A program made the translations under genes and the position numbers. Below, in pieces: positions 25,560 through 34,403 of a stretch of DNA of 64,000 nt. Below the pieces are notes generated by a model. It worked only from the letters and a program-made list of their open reading frames with translations. It did not search any database and was not told the DNA's origin. The DNA lies in assembly GCA_963706535.1 (NCBI GenBank), contig CAVPMU010000008.1:1-64000 (forward strand), written 5' to 3'. Each line of letters starts with the position of its first letter. Position 1 is the first letter of the stretch. This DNA comes from RPQJ01 sp963706535 (lineage in GTDB: Bacteria; Pseudomonadota; Gammaproteobacteria; Steroidobacterales; Steroidobacteraceae).

Positions 25560-25994
25560 ATGGACCAGGAGCGGGAGTTTGCGAGTTACGTGGGTGCGCT
25601 GTCCGAGACGCCGGCGCACGCGGACCGTGTCGAACCGCTCGGCGACTATTGCCGGGGGCTGATGCTCTCGGGTGATCGCAAGAGCGTGGAGCCGATGGCG
25701 GCGCTGGTGGCGCCACAGCGAGCGAGCGCGAAGCATCAGTCGATGCATCATTTTGTGGCCGAGGCCGAGTGAAGCGATGCCGCATTGCTGACCGCGGTGC
25801 GACAGGAAGTGCTGCCGGCGCTCAGTGCGTTCGAAGCGTGGATCGTGGATGACACGGGGTATCCGGAGAAAGGCTCGCATTCGGTCGGGGTGGCGCGCCA
25901 ATACTGTGGGCAGCTCGGCAAACGGGACAACTGTCAGGTGGCGGTGAGCGTCTCGGTGGCGAACGGACGTTCGAGTCTGCCGATCGACTATCAA
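25560..25994 (+). pseudogene. IS701-family transposase N-terminal fragment with in-frame stop
   Basis: The first ~145 codons of an IS701-type transposase are present: HADRVEPLGDYCRGLML, KSVEPMAALVAPQRASAKHQ, then WIVDDTGYPEKGSHSVGVARQYCGQLGK, which holds a catalytic aspartate block. A TGA at 25770-25772 interrupts the frame after VAEAE; relatives have Trp at this position, so a TGG to TGA change is likely. The similarity ends at about LPIDYQ (25994), where the sequence switches to the clipped toxin gene on the other strand. Remnant only. Confidence 0.8.
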
Positions 25995-26024
25995 CGCGAT
26001 CAGGTGCACCCCGAAGAATCGCCT

Positions 26025-26414
26025 TCAAATGCCTGCGAAGTCCGCCGCATTGCGCGTGACCACCGTCAGATCGTGGACCAGCGCGGTGGCTGCGATCTGC
26101 TGGTCCAAGGCGTGTTCGGGGTTCGGAACTCGGAGTCGCCCCCACACCTGCGCGGCGTCGGCGTCGAAGGCGAGCACTTTGTCCGCGTACTGGTCGAGCA
26201 CGGCGGACAACCAGTCCTCCAACAAGCCCGCCTGTTCGGTATCGCCGCGCAGCCGGATGAGTTCGACGCCGCGACGAAGCTCGCCGACGGTGATGACGGA
26301 TAGATAGACCGGCTCCCCGGCGCTCGCCAGCCGGGCGAAGAACTCGATGACGCCGGGATTCGCCCTCAACTTCTTGCCGGCTTCGCTGACGACGCTGGTG
26401 TCAATCAAATGCAC
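26025..26414 (-). CDS. PIN-domain toxin (VapC/FitB-type), C-terminus clipped
   Basis: The 129-residue PIN-domain ribonuclease begins at a GTG (26414): VHLIDTSVVSEAGKK, with the first catalytic Asp in LIDTSVVSE. Further acidic residues follow in VGELRRGVELI and LDQQIAATAL, and the family ending VTRNAADFAG. Relatives normally continue about ten residues (a TGVRLLNPW-type tail); here the frame stops at DFAGI where the IS701 fragment begins, so the end has been replaced. The core catalytic acids remain and it may still cleave RNA. It overlaps the antitoxin gene by 14 bp, the usual arrangement for this class. Confidence 0.8.
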   Translation of the reverse strand: MHLIDTSVVSEAGKKLRANPGVIEFFARLASAGEPVYLSVITVGELRRGVELIRLRGDTEQAGLLEDWLSAVLDQYADKVLAFDADAAQVWGRLRVPNPEHALDQQIAATALVHDLTVVTRNAADFAGI

Positions 26415-26637
26415 GGGGCGCCTTCCCTGCGGACTCGACGCGCTCGAAGTCCGCGTCGGTGCCGACATCGGGGATCGAAGCCGGCAGCTCCGCCAGAGCG
26501 CGCTTGCGCGGGCGCGCGAGGGCTTCGGCCAGGATCTCCCGGTGTTCCGCCTCGGCACTTCGGCCGTGCGCGCCGGCGCACTCCTTGAGCGCCTTGACGA
26601 GCGTCTCATCGACACCGCGAACGAGCAGGTCAGGCAT
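26401..26637 (-). CDS. FitA/VapB-type ribbon-helix-helix antitoxin
   Basis: The 78-residue protein begins MPDLLVRGVDETLVKALKEC, a ribbon-helix-helix DNA-binding fold, followed by GRSAEAEHREILAEAL, typical of FitA antitoxins. The C-terminal 30 residues (LPASIPDVGTDADFERVES) should bind and neutralise the PIN toxin encoded just downstream. Antitoxins of this type also repress their own promoter. I chose ATG 26637; an ATG 27 bases upstream (26664) would add MARFPGGAG. The overlap with the toxin gene supports coupled translation. Confidence 0.82.
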   Translation of the reverse strand: MPDLLVRGVDETLVKALKECAGAHGRSAEAEHREILAEALARPRKRALAELPASIPDVGTDADFERVESAGKAPRAFD

Positions 26638-27128
26638 GCCGGCACCTCCCGGAAATCGTGCCATCAATGATGTCAGAGCCGACCGGTCATGAATTCTGCG
26701 TTGGTGACGTTTGCCAGGCGCGGTCCGGGCACCCCGACAAGTGAGGGTCCATGGCACAGCCATGTTGGCCCTTCGGCGCAGACGGACCACCACCAGCCGC
26801 CGGAGGAATCGAGTGGGCGGATCCAGGACGGACTGGCTCGATCCGTTCGCCGGCCCCGGCAAGGGGGTCATGCAGAGTCTCGAATGCTGACCGGCACCCT
26901 GCAACGGGTTGGAAGACGCGACTACTCGGCTAAAGGTCGCAGTTCCCGATCCGCCGCCAAGCCGCAAGCGGTCTGCAGGTTCAGCCAAAACCGTGGCTAC
27001 GTGCCGTAGAAAAGCCCGAGCCGGAAGGCGTGGCCGCTTGTGATGAGGCGCTTGCGATTGACCAGTTGGCCGAGGGAGCGCCTCCGGCATGCTAGACTGG
27101 ATCGTAAAGTCCACTTTGAGGGCGTACC
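26638..27128. other. Intergenic stretch, no supported gene
   Basis: Open frames here on both strands (for example plus 26689-27009) have compositions and lengths expected by chance in GC-rich DNA, and no family motif was seen. The region must contain the divergent promoters of the antitoxin-toxin pair (leftward) and of the TetR gene (rightward). Its right end holds the palindrome described at 27106-27117. Confidence 0.6.
27106..27117. promoter_or_regulatory. Candidate TetR operator: AAAGT-CC-ACTTT
   Basis: A perfect inverted repeat (aaagt cc acttt) lies 12 bases before the TTG start of the TetR gene and overlaps its probable ribosome-binding region (GAGGG at 27118-27122). Self-regulation of TetR-type pump regulators through such palindromes is common; binding here is inferred. 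Confidence 0.4.
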
Positions 27129-27746
27129 TTGACCCGCAACCCACTCGCGGACACTGCGCCCGACAGTCGCCAGCGCATGCTCAATGCCGCCCACGAAGTC
27201 TTCATGGCGGCGGGCTACCACGCCAGCATTGACCACATTGCCGAACGCGCCGGGGTCGCTCGGCAGACGGTTTACAACCACTTTGCCTGCAAGGACGACC
27301 TGTTTCACGAGGTCATCCAGCAGGCGACAGATCGAATTCTGGTTCCTCTCGATGAGAACGACGGCGACCTGCGCACGCGGCTGGTCCAGTTCGGAACCGC
27401 GTTGCGCGCCCGCGTGCTCGGCCCTGGTGGCGTGGCCATATGGCGCACGCTGGTCGCCGAGACGCCACGCTTTCCGCAGCTCGCGCGCACCTTCTTCGAG
27501 AAAGGGCCCGCGCGCACGCTCGCCAACCTGAGCCGCTTTATCGAACGCGCCATGGCGGACGGCCGGCTGCGCCGCGACAACCCCTTGTTCGCGGCCGAGA
27601 TGCTTCTTTCTCTGCTGGAAGGTCACGACCGAACCCGCATCCTGCTCGGGGTCGTCGAATTCGAGGCCGATCAGGAAGGCGAGCGTGTCACCCGGATCAT
27701 CGACGCCTTCCTCCGGTCCTATGCCACGGACCGGGCCACCTTCTGA
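27129..27746 (+). CDS. TetR/AcrR-family regulator of the adjoining RND pump
   Basis: The 205-residue regulator has an N-terminal TetR helix-turn-helix: RMLNAAHEVFMAAGYHASIDHIAERAGVARQTVYNHFACKDDLF, written here only as the span of residues 16-60. A C-terminal ligand-binding helical domain follows. The start is TTG 27129, supported by GAGGG seven bases upstream; no ATG is better placed. It is in the same direction as, and 35 bp before, the adaptor gene of an RND pump, so it very likely represses that operon and is released by a pump substrate. Confidence 0.88.
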   Translation: MTRNPLADTAPDSRQRMLNAAHEVFMAAGYHASIDHIAERAGVARQTVYNHFACKDDLFHEVIQQATDRILVPLDENDGDLRTRLVQFGTALRARVLGPGGVAIWRTLVAETPRFPQLARTFFEKGPARTLANLSRFIERAMADGRLRRDNPLFAAEMLLSLLEGHDRTRILLGVVEFEADQEGERVTRIIDAFLRSYATDRATF

Positions 27747-27781
27747 TTTCACCCTAGGCCATGAACACTGGAGACCCAGCG

Positions 27782-29008
27782 ATGCGATGCCACAGGACGT
27801 CAACCCGGGCACATCACTTCGCCCTGACTGCGCTGCTGATCGGATGGGCTCTCGCGGGCTGCGGTCGGCAGCCGCCGGCCGGCCCGCCACCTGGGCCGCC
27901 GCAGGTTTCCGCCGTGAAACTGGCGCCGCAAGCCATCACGTTGGCCATGCAACTGCCCGGTCGTACCTCGTCCTTCCGGATGGCGGAGATCCGGCCCCAG
28001 GTCAACGGCTTGATCCTGAAGCGCCTGTTCATCGAGGGCTCCGAGGTCAAGGCGGGCCAGGTCCTGTACCAGATCGATCCGGCCCCCTTCCAAGCGGCGC
28101 TGGACAACGCCCGCGCAGCGCTGGCGCGGTCAGAGGCCAATATTCCCGCGATCCGCGCCCGCGCCGAACGCTTGAAGGAGTTGCTCGCGGACAAGGCCGT
28201 CAGCCAGCAGGATTTCGATGACGCCGCCGCGGCCCTCAAGCAGGCAGAGGCGGACGTCACGGCCTGGAAGGCGCAGGTGGAATCCGCTCGCATCAACCTC
28301 GCATACACCAGCATAACGGCCCCCATTTCCGGCCGGATCGGCAAATCAAGCGTCACTGAGGGCGCCATCGTCACCGCTTACCAGCCGCTGCCACTGGCGA
28401 CGATTCAGCAGCTCGACCCAATCTACGTCGATGTTCCGCAATCGAGCAGCGATCTGCTGCGGCTGCGGCGGAGGCTGGAAGAAGGCGGCCTGCGCCACGG
28501 GGGTAAGGAGCGGAACAGGGTCGGGCTGGTTCTGGAAGACGGCCGCGCCTACCCGCAGCAGGGTACCTTGGAGTTTCGCGATGTATCGGTCGATTCCAGC
28601 ACGGGCTCGGTGACCTTGCGAATGATCTTCCCCAACCCGCAAGGCTTGTTGCTGCCCGGTATGTTCGTGCGCGCGACGGTGCAGGAAGGCACTTTCGATC
28701 AGGCCATTCTCGTCCCGCAGCAGGCTGTTCTGCGTAATCCGAAAGGCGAGCCGTACGCCTTCGTCGTCGATGGCGAAGGCAAGGTCGGCACGAAGATGCT
28801 CACGCTCGAGCGTGAAATCGGCGACCAGTGGCTGGTCACCGCAGGGCTGGCCGCCGGCGATCAGGTGATCGTCGAAGGCGTGCAGATGCTGCAGATGCTG
28901 CGCCCCGGCACGCCCGTGACCGTCAAGGTCGAGCCCTTCCAGCCGGGCGCCACGCCACCGGCCGGTGCCGCCCGTGGTGGGTCCGCCCCGAACGGCGCGG
29001 CGAAGTAA
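27782..29008 (+). CDS. RND pump periplasmic adaptor lipoprotein (AcrA/MexA type)
   Basis: The 408-residue adaptor has a lipobox (ALAGC, Cys at about residue 27) and a proline-rich linker. The lipoyl domain halves (GLILKRLFIEGSEVKAGQVLYQID and YTSITAPISGRIGK) flank an alpha hairpin, and the beta-barrel and membrane-proximal domains follow (LPGMFVRA, LVPQQAVLRN). It links the RND permease to the outer-membrane channel. I chose ATG 27782 because GGAG lies at a good distance upstream; ATG 27761 would add seven residues and lacks a ribosome-binding site. First gene of the tripartite operon, 13 bp before the permease gene. Confidence 0.92.
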   Translation: MRCHRTSTRAHHFALTALLIGWALAGCGRQPPAGPPPGPPQVSAVKLAPQAITLAMQLPGRTSSFRMAEIRPQVNGLILKRLFIEGSEVKAGQVLYQIDPAPFQAALDNARAALARSEANIPAIRARAERLKELLADKAVSQQDFDDAAAALKQAEADVTAWKAQVESARINLAYTSITAPISGRIGKSSVTEGAIVTAYQPLPLATIQQLDPIYVDVPQSSSDLLRLRRRLEEGGLRHGGKERNRVGLVLEDGRAYPQQGTLEFRDVSVDSSTGSVTLRMIFPNPQGLLLPGMFVRATVQEGTFDQAILVPQQAVLRNPKGEPYAFVVDGEGKVGTKMLTLEREIGDQWLVTAGLAAGDQVIVEGVQMLQMLRPGTPVTVKVEPFQPGATPPAGAARGGSAPNGAAK

Positions 29009-29021
29009 AGGAGCCGCCCCG

Positions 29022-32000
29022 ATGCTGTCGAAATTCTTTCTCGCCCGGCCGGTGTTCGCCTGGGTCGTCGCCATCGCGATGATGGCAGCGGGCGCCCTCG
29101 CGATCCGCAACCTGCCCATCGCCCAATACCCGCCGATCGCGCCGCCGGCCATCGCCATCGATGCCTTCTTCGCGGGCGCCTCGGCGGAAACCGTGGAAAA
29201 CACCGTCACCCAGATCATCGAGCAGAAGATGACGGGGCTGGACGACATGCTCTATCTGTCGGGCACCAGTTCCTCGTCAGGCGCATCGCGCATCGAGCTC
29301 ACCTTCGCTCCCGGCACGGACCCGGATGTTGCCTGGTCCAAAGTGCAGAACAAGCTCCAGCTAGCCATGGCCAGCCTGCCGGCCGTCGTGCAGCAGCAGG
29401 GCGTCAAGGTCAGCAAGTCGACGCGCAATTACCTGCTGATCGTCGGCCTCATCTCGGAGGACGGCAGCATGAGCGGCGAGGACCTGCGCGACTATGCGCA
29501 GTCCAACCTGGAAAAAATCCTCTCGCGCGTGCCGGGCGTCGGCGAGGTGGAGAGTTTCGGCACCCAGTACGCGATGCGCGTCTGGGTGGACCCGGACAAG
29601 CTCACCAGCTATCGCCTGACCGTCGAGGATGTCATCGGGGCGCTCAGGATCTACAACGTCGAAGTCTCCGCCGGCCAGCTGGGCGGCGCGCCGGCGGTGC
29701 CGGGGCAGCGCATGAACGCCGCCATTGTCGTGCAGCATCTGCTGCAGACGCCCGAGCAGTTTGCCGACATCCCGATCCGCACCAACCCGGACGGCTCGGT
29801 GGTGCGAGTCAAGGACATCGGCAGAACGGAACTCGGCACCGAGCGCTACGACATCGTGGCCAATTACTCGGGCAAGCCATCCGCCGCGCTGGCGATCCGC
29901 CAGGCGGCCGGCGCCAACGCCCTGGAGACGGCGGACAACGTCAAGAAGAAGCTGGCGGAGATGAGCGGCTACTTCCCGCCGGGCATGAAGGTGATCTACC
30001 CCTACGACACCACGCCCTTCACCCGGGTCGCCATCGACGAGGTGGTGAAGACCCTCGTCGAGGCCGTGGTGCTGGTGTTCCTGATCATGTGGCTGTTCAT
30101 GGGCAACCTGCGCGCCACCCTGATCCCGACCATCGCCGTGCCGGTGGTGCTGCTCGGCACCTTCTTCGTGCTCATGCTCTTTGGTTTTTCCATCAACATG
30201 CTGACCATGTTCGCCATGGTGCTGGCCATCGGCCTGCTGGTCGACGACGCCATCGTGGTGGTGGAGAACGTCGAGCGCATCATGAGCGAAGAGGGGCCGC
30301 CGCCGCGCGAGGCCACCGCCAAATCCATGGAGCAGATCACGCCGGCGCTGATCGGCATCGGCGTGGTGCTGGCGGCGGTGTTCCTGCCCATGGCCTTCTT
30401 CGGCGGCTCCACCGGCGTCATCTACCGCCAGTTTTCGGTGACGGTCGCCGCCGCCATGCTGCTGTCGGTGGTGGTCGCCCTGGTCCTGACGCCGGTGCTT
30501 TGCGCCACCTTCCTCAAGCCGGTGCCCAAGGGGCACGAGCCGGCAGAGGCCGCCATCTGGTTCCTGCGCCCGTTCTTTAAGTGGTTCGACCATGTCTTCT
30601 TCCGCTTCCGCGACTGGTACGTGCGCGTCGTCGGCCATGTACTTGGTCGCCGATTGCGCTACGTGCTCGTGTACGTGCTGATCGTGGCGGGCCTGGGATT
30701 GCTTTTCTGGCGCATGCCCACCGCCTACCTGCCCGACGAAGACCAGGGCATCCTGCTGGTGCAAGCGGTGCTGCCCTCCGGTTCGACGCTGGAGCAGACC
30801 GAGGCGGTCATGAACCAGGTCCGCGATCATTTCGCGCAGAATGAGCAAGACGCGGTCGATTCCTTCCTGGGTGTTGCGGGCACCAGTTTCGGCGGCCAGG
30901 GGCAGAACGTCGGACTCGGCTTCGCCAGGCTCAAGGACTGGGATCTGCGCCAGCGTCCCGACCTCAAGGTCAAGGCCGTCGTCGGGCGGGCCATGGGCGC
31001 CTTCTCGCAGATCAAGGGAGCGATGGTGTTCGCCTTTCCGCCGCCTTCGGTGATCGAACTGGGCAACGCCAGCGGTTTCGACTTCCAGTTGCAGGACAGG
31101 GGTGGCATGGGACACCAGCAACTGATGGACGCGCGCAACATGGTGCTCGGCATGGCGGCCCAGGATCCGCGCCTGATGCAGGTGCGTCCCAACGGCATGG
31201 AAGACGCGTCCGAATACCACGTCGACATCGACTGGGACAAGGCCGGAGCCATGGGCGTGCCCGTCAGCGCCATTCACAACACCATCGGCGCGGCCTTCGG
31301 CGGCGCCTACGTCAACGACTTCATCCAGGCCGGACGGGTCAAGCGCGTCTTCCTCCAGGCCGACGCTCCGCTGCGCATGCTGCCCACGCATCTCGAAAAG
31401 CTCCAGGTGCGCAACAGCGAAGGCAAGATGGTGCCCTTCACCGCCTTCGCCAGTGGCCGCTGGGTGCAGGGTTCGCCCAAGCTGGAGCGCTTCAACGCCT
31501 TCCCGTCGATCAACATCTGGGGAAGCCCGGCCCCCGGCTACAGCACCGGCGACGCGATGCGCGCGATGGAGGAAATCGCTGTGCGCCTGCCGCAGGGCTT
31601 CGGCTACGACTGGACCGGCCTTTCCTACCAGGAGCGCATGGCCAGTACCCAGACCACCTTGCTGTACACCTTCTCCTTCTTCGTCATCTTCCTGTGTCTG
31701 GCAGCCCTGTACGAGAGCTGGCCGATCCCGATCGCGATCCTGCTGACGCTGCCGCTCGGCATCATCGGCGGCGTGGTTGCCTCCAGCCTGCGCTCCATGC
31801 CCAACGACGTGTATTTCCAGATCGGCATGCTGACCACCCTGGGGCTGACCACCAAGAACGCCATCCTGATCGTCCAGTTCGCCCAGGCCAGGGTCGAGGC
31901 GGGCGCGGGCCTGATCGAGGCGACGCTCGAGGCCGCGAAGCTGCGGCTGCGCCCCATCGTGATGACCTCGCTGGCCTTCGGTTTCGGTGTACTCCCCCTG

Positions 32001-32204
32001 GCGCTGGCAGGCGGCGCGGGTGCGGGCGCGCAAACCGCGATCGGCACCGCGGTGCTCGGTGGCATGGTGACGTCGACCCTGCTGGTGATCTTCTTCGCCC
32101 CGTTGTTCTACGTGACGATCGACAAGCTTTTCGGGCAGCGAACCGGGATGGCCACACCGAGACTTGCGGGCGAAGGCGCGCCGGCAGGGGGTGCTCATGA
32201 ATAG
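29022..32204 (+). CDS. HAE1-family RND multidrug efflux permease (AcrB type)
   Basis: The 1060-residue inner-membrane permease starts MLSKFFLARPVFAWVVAIAM and has the two-fold repeat of twelve membrane segments with two large periplasmic loops. The proton-relay aspartates are present in LLVDDAIVVVENVERIM, and a second-half lysine block in TTKNAILIVQFA. The family length is normal and no frameshift is present. It should use the proton gradient to expel hydrophobic compounds together with the adaptor and the outer-membrane lipoprotein. ATG 29022 follows GGAG (29010-29013). Its stop overlaps the start of the next gene by eight bases. Confidence 0.95.
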   Translation: MLSKFFLARPVFAWVVAIAMMAAGALAIRNLPIAQYPPIAPPAIAIDAFFAGASAETVENTVTQIIEQKMTGLDDMLYLSGTSSSSGASRIELTFAPGTDPDVAWSKVQNKLQLAMASLPAVVQQQGVKVSKSTRNYLLIVGLISEDGSMSGEDLRDYAQSNLEKILSRVPGVGEVESFGTQYAMRVWVDPDKLTSYRLTVEDVIGALRIYNVEVSAGQLGGAPAVPGQRMNAAIVVQHLLQTPEQFADIPIRTNPDGSVVRVKDIGRTELGTERYDIVANYSGKPSAALAIRQAAGANALETADNVKKKLAEMSGYFPPGMKVIYPYDTTPFTRVAIDEVVKTLVEAVVLVFLIMWLFMGNLRATLIPTIAVPVVLLGTFFVLMLFGFSINMLTMFAMVLAIGLLVDDAIVVVENVERIMSEEGPPPREATAKSMEQITPALIGIGVVLAAVFLPMAFFGGSTGVIYRQFSVTVAAAMLLSVVVALVLTPVLCATFLKPVPKGHEPAEAAIWFLRPFFKWFDHVFFRFRDWYVRVVGHVLGRRLRYVLVYVLIVAGLGLLFWRMPTAYLPDEDQGILLVQAVLPSGSTLEQTEAVMNQVRDHFAQNEQDAVDSFLGVAGTSFGGQGQNVGLGFARLKDWDLRQRPDLKVKAVVGRAMGAFSQIKGAMVFAFPPPSVIELGNASGFDFQLQDRGGMGHQQLMDARNMVLGMAAQDPRLMQVRPNGMEDASEYHVDIDWDKAGAMGVPVSAIHNTIGAAFGGAYVNDFIQAGRVKRVFLQADAPLRMLPTHLEKLQVRNSEGKMVPFTAFASGRWVQGSPKLERFNAFPSINIWGSPAPGYSTGDAMRAMEEIAVRLPQGFGYDWTGLSYQERMASTQTTLLYTFSFFVIFLCLAALYESWPIPIAILLTLPLGIIGGVVASSLRSMPNDVYFQIGMLTTLGLTTKNAILIVQFAQARVEAGAGLIEATLEAAKLRLRPIVMTSLAFGFGVLPLALAGGAGAGAQTAIGTAVLGGMVTSTLLVIFFAPLFYVTIDKLFGQRTGMATPRLAGEGAPAGGAHE

Positions 32205-33603
32205 GTCTCTGGTCGGCGTGCTGTCCGGCATTGGCCTGGCGCTGGCGGGATGTTCGCTGGCGCCGACCTACCAACAGCCGCAAGCTCCGGTGCCCACTGT
32301 CTGGCCCGCCGGCCCCGCTTACCCGACGCCCGATACCTCGGCGCCGCGCGCCGACGAGGTGAAATGGCAGGAATTCTTTACCGACGTGCGCCTCAAGAAA
32401 CTCATCGAAATGGCGCTGGCGAACAACCGCGACCTGCGCCTGGCCGCGCTGAGCGTCGAACGGGCACGGGCCTTGTACGGCGTCCAGCGGGCGGAGTTGT
32501 ATCCCGCTGTTGGCGCCGTCGGGACAGGCGGCAGACAGCAGCGTTCGACCGACGTGCTGCAACCGCCGGGCCAGCCCCGCACCGTCGGCCAGTACAGCGC
32601 CGATCTCGGCATCGCCGCCTGGGAGATCGACTTCTTCGGTCGCATCCGCAGCCTGTCCGATCAGGCGCTGGAGGAGTATCTCGCCACCGACGAGGCGCGG
32701 CGCGCGGCGCAGATCGGCCTGATCACCGAGGTCGCGCGTGCATTCCTCGCCCTGGCTGCGGATCGGGAAAACCTGCAATTTTCGCGCGCCACCCTCGAAA
32801 GCCAACAGGCGGACCACGCGCTGGTCAGAAGGCGTTTCGAGGTCGGGATGGCCAGCGAGCTGGATCTCAAACGCTCGCAGGTTCCCCTGGAGACGGCGCG
32901 GCGCGACGTCGCCCGCTACACGCAGCTCGTGGCGCAGGACAAGAATGCCCTCGACCTGCTGGTCGGCACGTCCATTGCGGAAGACCTGCTGCCCGCCGAT
33001 CTCGCCGGCGTCTCGCCGCCGCAGCCAGTCAATGGGGGACTGGACTCCGATGTGTTGTTGCTCCGTCCCGACGTGATGGCGGCCGAGCATCGCCTTAGGG
33101 GCGCCTATGCCAACATCGGCGCGGCGCGGGCGGCGCTGTTTCCGCGCATCTCGCTGACCACCACGGTCGGCACCGCGAGCAACCAGCTCTCCGGGTTGTT
33201 CGATTCCGGAACCGGCACCTGGGCCTTCACGCCGCAGTTCGTCATGCCGATCTTCGATGCGCGCCTGTGGTCCGCCTTGCGGGTCAGCGAGACGGATCGG
33301 GAAATCATCCAGACCCAGTACGAAAAGACGATCCAGACCGCGTTCCGCGAAGTGTCCGATGCGCTGGCCGTGCAGGGCACGATCGACGAGGAACTTGCAG
33401 CTCAGCAATCCCTCGTGGAAGCACTGGCGGACAGCTATCGTCTGGCCACGCGGCGCTTCGACAAAGGCATCGACGGCTACCTGTCCGTGCTGGACGCGCA
33501 ACGCGCCCACTTCGCGGCACAACAGGCACTGACTTCCCTGCGCGAAGCCAAAATGGCCAATCAGGTACGCCTTTATGCCGTTCTGGGCGGCGGCGGCGTG
33601 TGA
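32197..33603 (+). CDS. OprM/NodT-family outer-membrane lipoprotein of the RND pump
   Basis: The 468-residue protein begins MNRSLVGVLSGIGLALAGCS, with lipobox ALAGC. It carries TolC-type repeats: LKKLIEMALANNRDLRLAAL, AWEIDFFGRIRSLSDQAL, LRPDVMAAEHRLRGAYANIG and SVLDAQRAHFAAQQ. It is the outer channel of the tripartite RND pump. The ATG at 32197 overlaps the permease stop (ATGAATAG), so translation is coupled. It is a distant relative of the outer-membrane factor at 22542-24053; the two serve different pump types. Confidence 0.94.
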   Translation: MNRSLVGVLSGIGLALAGCSLAPTYQQPQAPVPTVWPAGPAYPTPDTSAPRADEVKWQEFFTDVRLKKLIEMALANNRDLRLAALSVERARALYGVQRAELYPAVGAVGTGGRQQRSTDVLQPPGQPRTVGQYSADLGIAAWEIDFFGRIRSLSDQALEEYLATDEARRAAQIGLITEVARAFLALAADRENLQFSRATLESQQADHALVRRRFEVGMASELDLKRSQVPLETARRDVARYTQLVAQDKNALDLLVGTSIAEDLLPADLAGVSPPQPVNGGLDSDVLLLRPDVMAAEHRLRGAYANIGAARAALFPRISLTTTVGTASNQLSGLFDSGTGTWAFTPQFVMPIFDARLWSALRVSETDREIIQTQYEKTIQTAFREVSDALAVQGTIDEELAAQQSLVEALADSYRLATRRFDKGIDGYLSVLDAQRAHFAAQQALTSLREAKMANQVRLYAVLGGGGV

Positions 33604-33781
33604 CAGGGGGCCGGCGGCGAGGTCCCACACCATGAGCGGATCCGCGCCGGGCACTCGCCCGCCGTCGGATTGCGGAGCCATTGATCGCGCCAACGCGCCG
33701 CTGGACTGGCGCGGCGGCGCCGATACCGACCGCGAAGCCGTTGGGGAGAAGGTCGACGTCCTCGTGGACCGGTGACACGGC

Positions 33782-33937
33782 GTGCTCCTCGATCGCCTCG
33801 ATCTGTCCGCGATCCTCTCCGAGCGAGGCGCCATCCAGCGCGAGCGTGGCCTCGCGGTCGGTCCGTTCAGCTTCATCGCCGCCGTTGTCGGCTGCCTCTG
33901 GGTTTCGTGGTCCGTCTGGCGCGGAGGGCAGTGTTGA
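33782..33937 (+). pseudogene. Unrecognised gene fragment with one membrane segment
   Basis: A 51-codon frame ends in AVGPFSFIAAVVGCLWVSWS, a convincing hydrophobic helix, followed by VWRGGQC and a stop. Upstream the same frame is closed by a TGA at 33773-33775 after DVLVDR, so if this is the tail of a gene it has been broken. It lies in the 800-bp gap after the RND operon that otherwise contains a patatin remnant. I do not recognise the family. Confidence 0.3.
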
Positions 33938-33990
33938 GCTTGCTTCAGGGCGCAACCCGGTACTCCACCAAGGCGCTATCCGGTGCGCCG

Positions 33991-34170
33991 CGCAAAACCG
34001 GCCTGGCGCCGGGCAGCGGCTCGGCGCGAGGTCTGGCGCACATTGGGGGTGCTGCGCGCCATTCGCGAAGCGGGCATCCAGGTCGACATGATCGCCGGCA
34101 CCGGCATGGGCGCCGACCTGGTCATTGCCGTCGACCTCAACCACGACATCGTGACCGACTGCGTAGTTCA
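33991..34170 (+). pseudogene. Patatin-like phospholipase remnant (frameshift plus internal deletion)
   Basis: The sequence RKTGLAPGSGSARGLAHIG (33991-34047) is the glycine-rich oxyanion-hole start of RssA-type patatins. A run of five G (about 34046-34050) then shifts the frame, and the match resumes as GVLRAIREAGIQVDMIAGTGMGA. There the usual nucleophile elbow G-T-S-M-G has Gly instead of Ser. It is joined directly to ADLVIAVDLNHDIV, which in intact patatins lies over 100 residues further on. So the gene has a one-base insertion and a large in-frame deletion. Non-functional debris, but clear evidence of a former gene. Confidence 0.65.
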
Positions 34171-34403
34171 CGGCATGCCGGGCCGACCGGCTGTCGCGTT
34201 CTCCGTCCGCCAATGGCACGCCCCATGCCACGCGACCACGACCGGCCGAACGCAATCGCTTCCGCGGAAACGCCCGGAAGGGCACCGCGATGGGTCCAGC
34301 CGGCCCGAACATATTCGCCACGGGTGCCGCGTTCATCATTTGGGCCCGTTTTTCAACAGTCTGCTGGCGCGCCGAGCGCGGGCCCGGCGCGCAGCAGCAG
34401 CGC

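Noticed and set aside
26401..27144. Longer minus-strand frame of 247 codons containing the antitoxin
   Set aside because: The upstream 165 codons have no similarity to antitoxins and no start signal; the real gene begins at 26637.
29361..32231. A 956-codon minus-strand frame opposite the RND permease
   Set aside because: Antisense to a fully conserved AcrB-type permease; His/Gln-rich low-complexity product with no motif.
31762..33876. A 704-codon minus-strand frame opposite the outer-membrane factor
   Set aside because: Antisense shadow of the RND operon; no recognisable domain and no ribosome-binding site.
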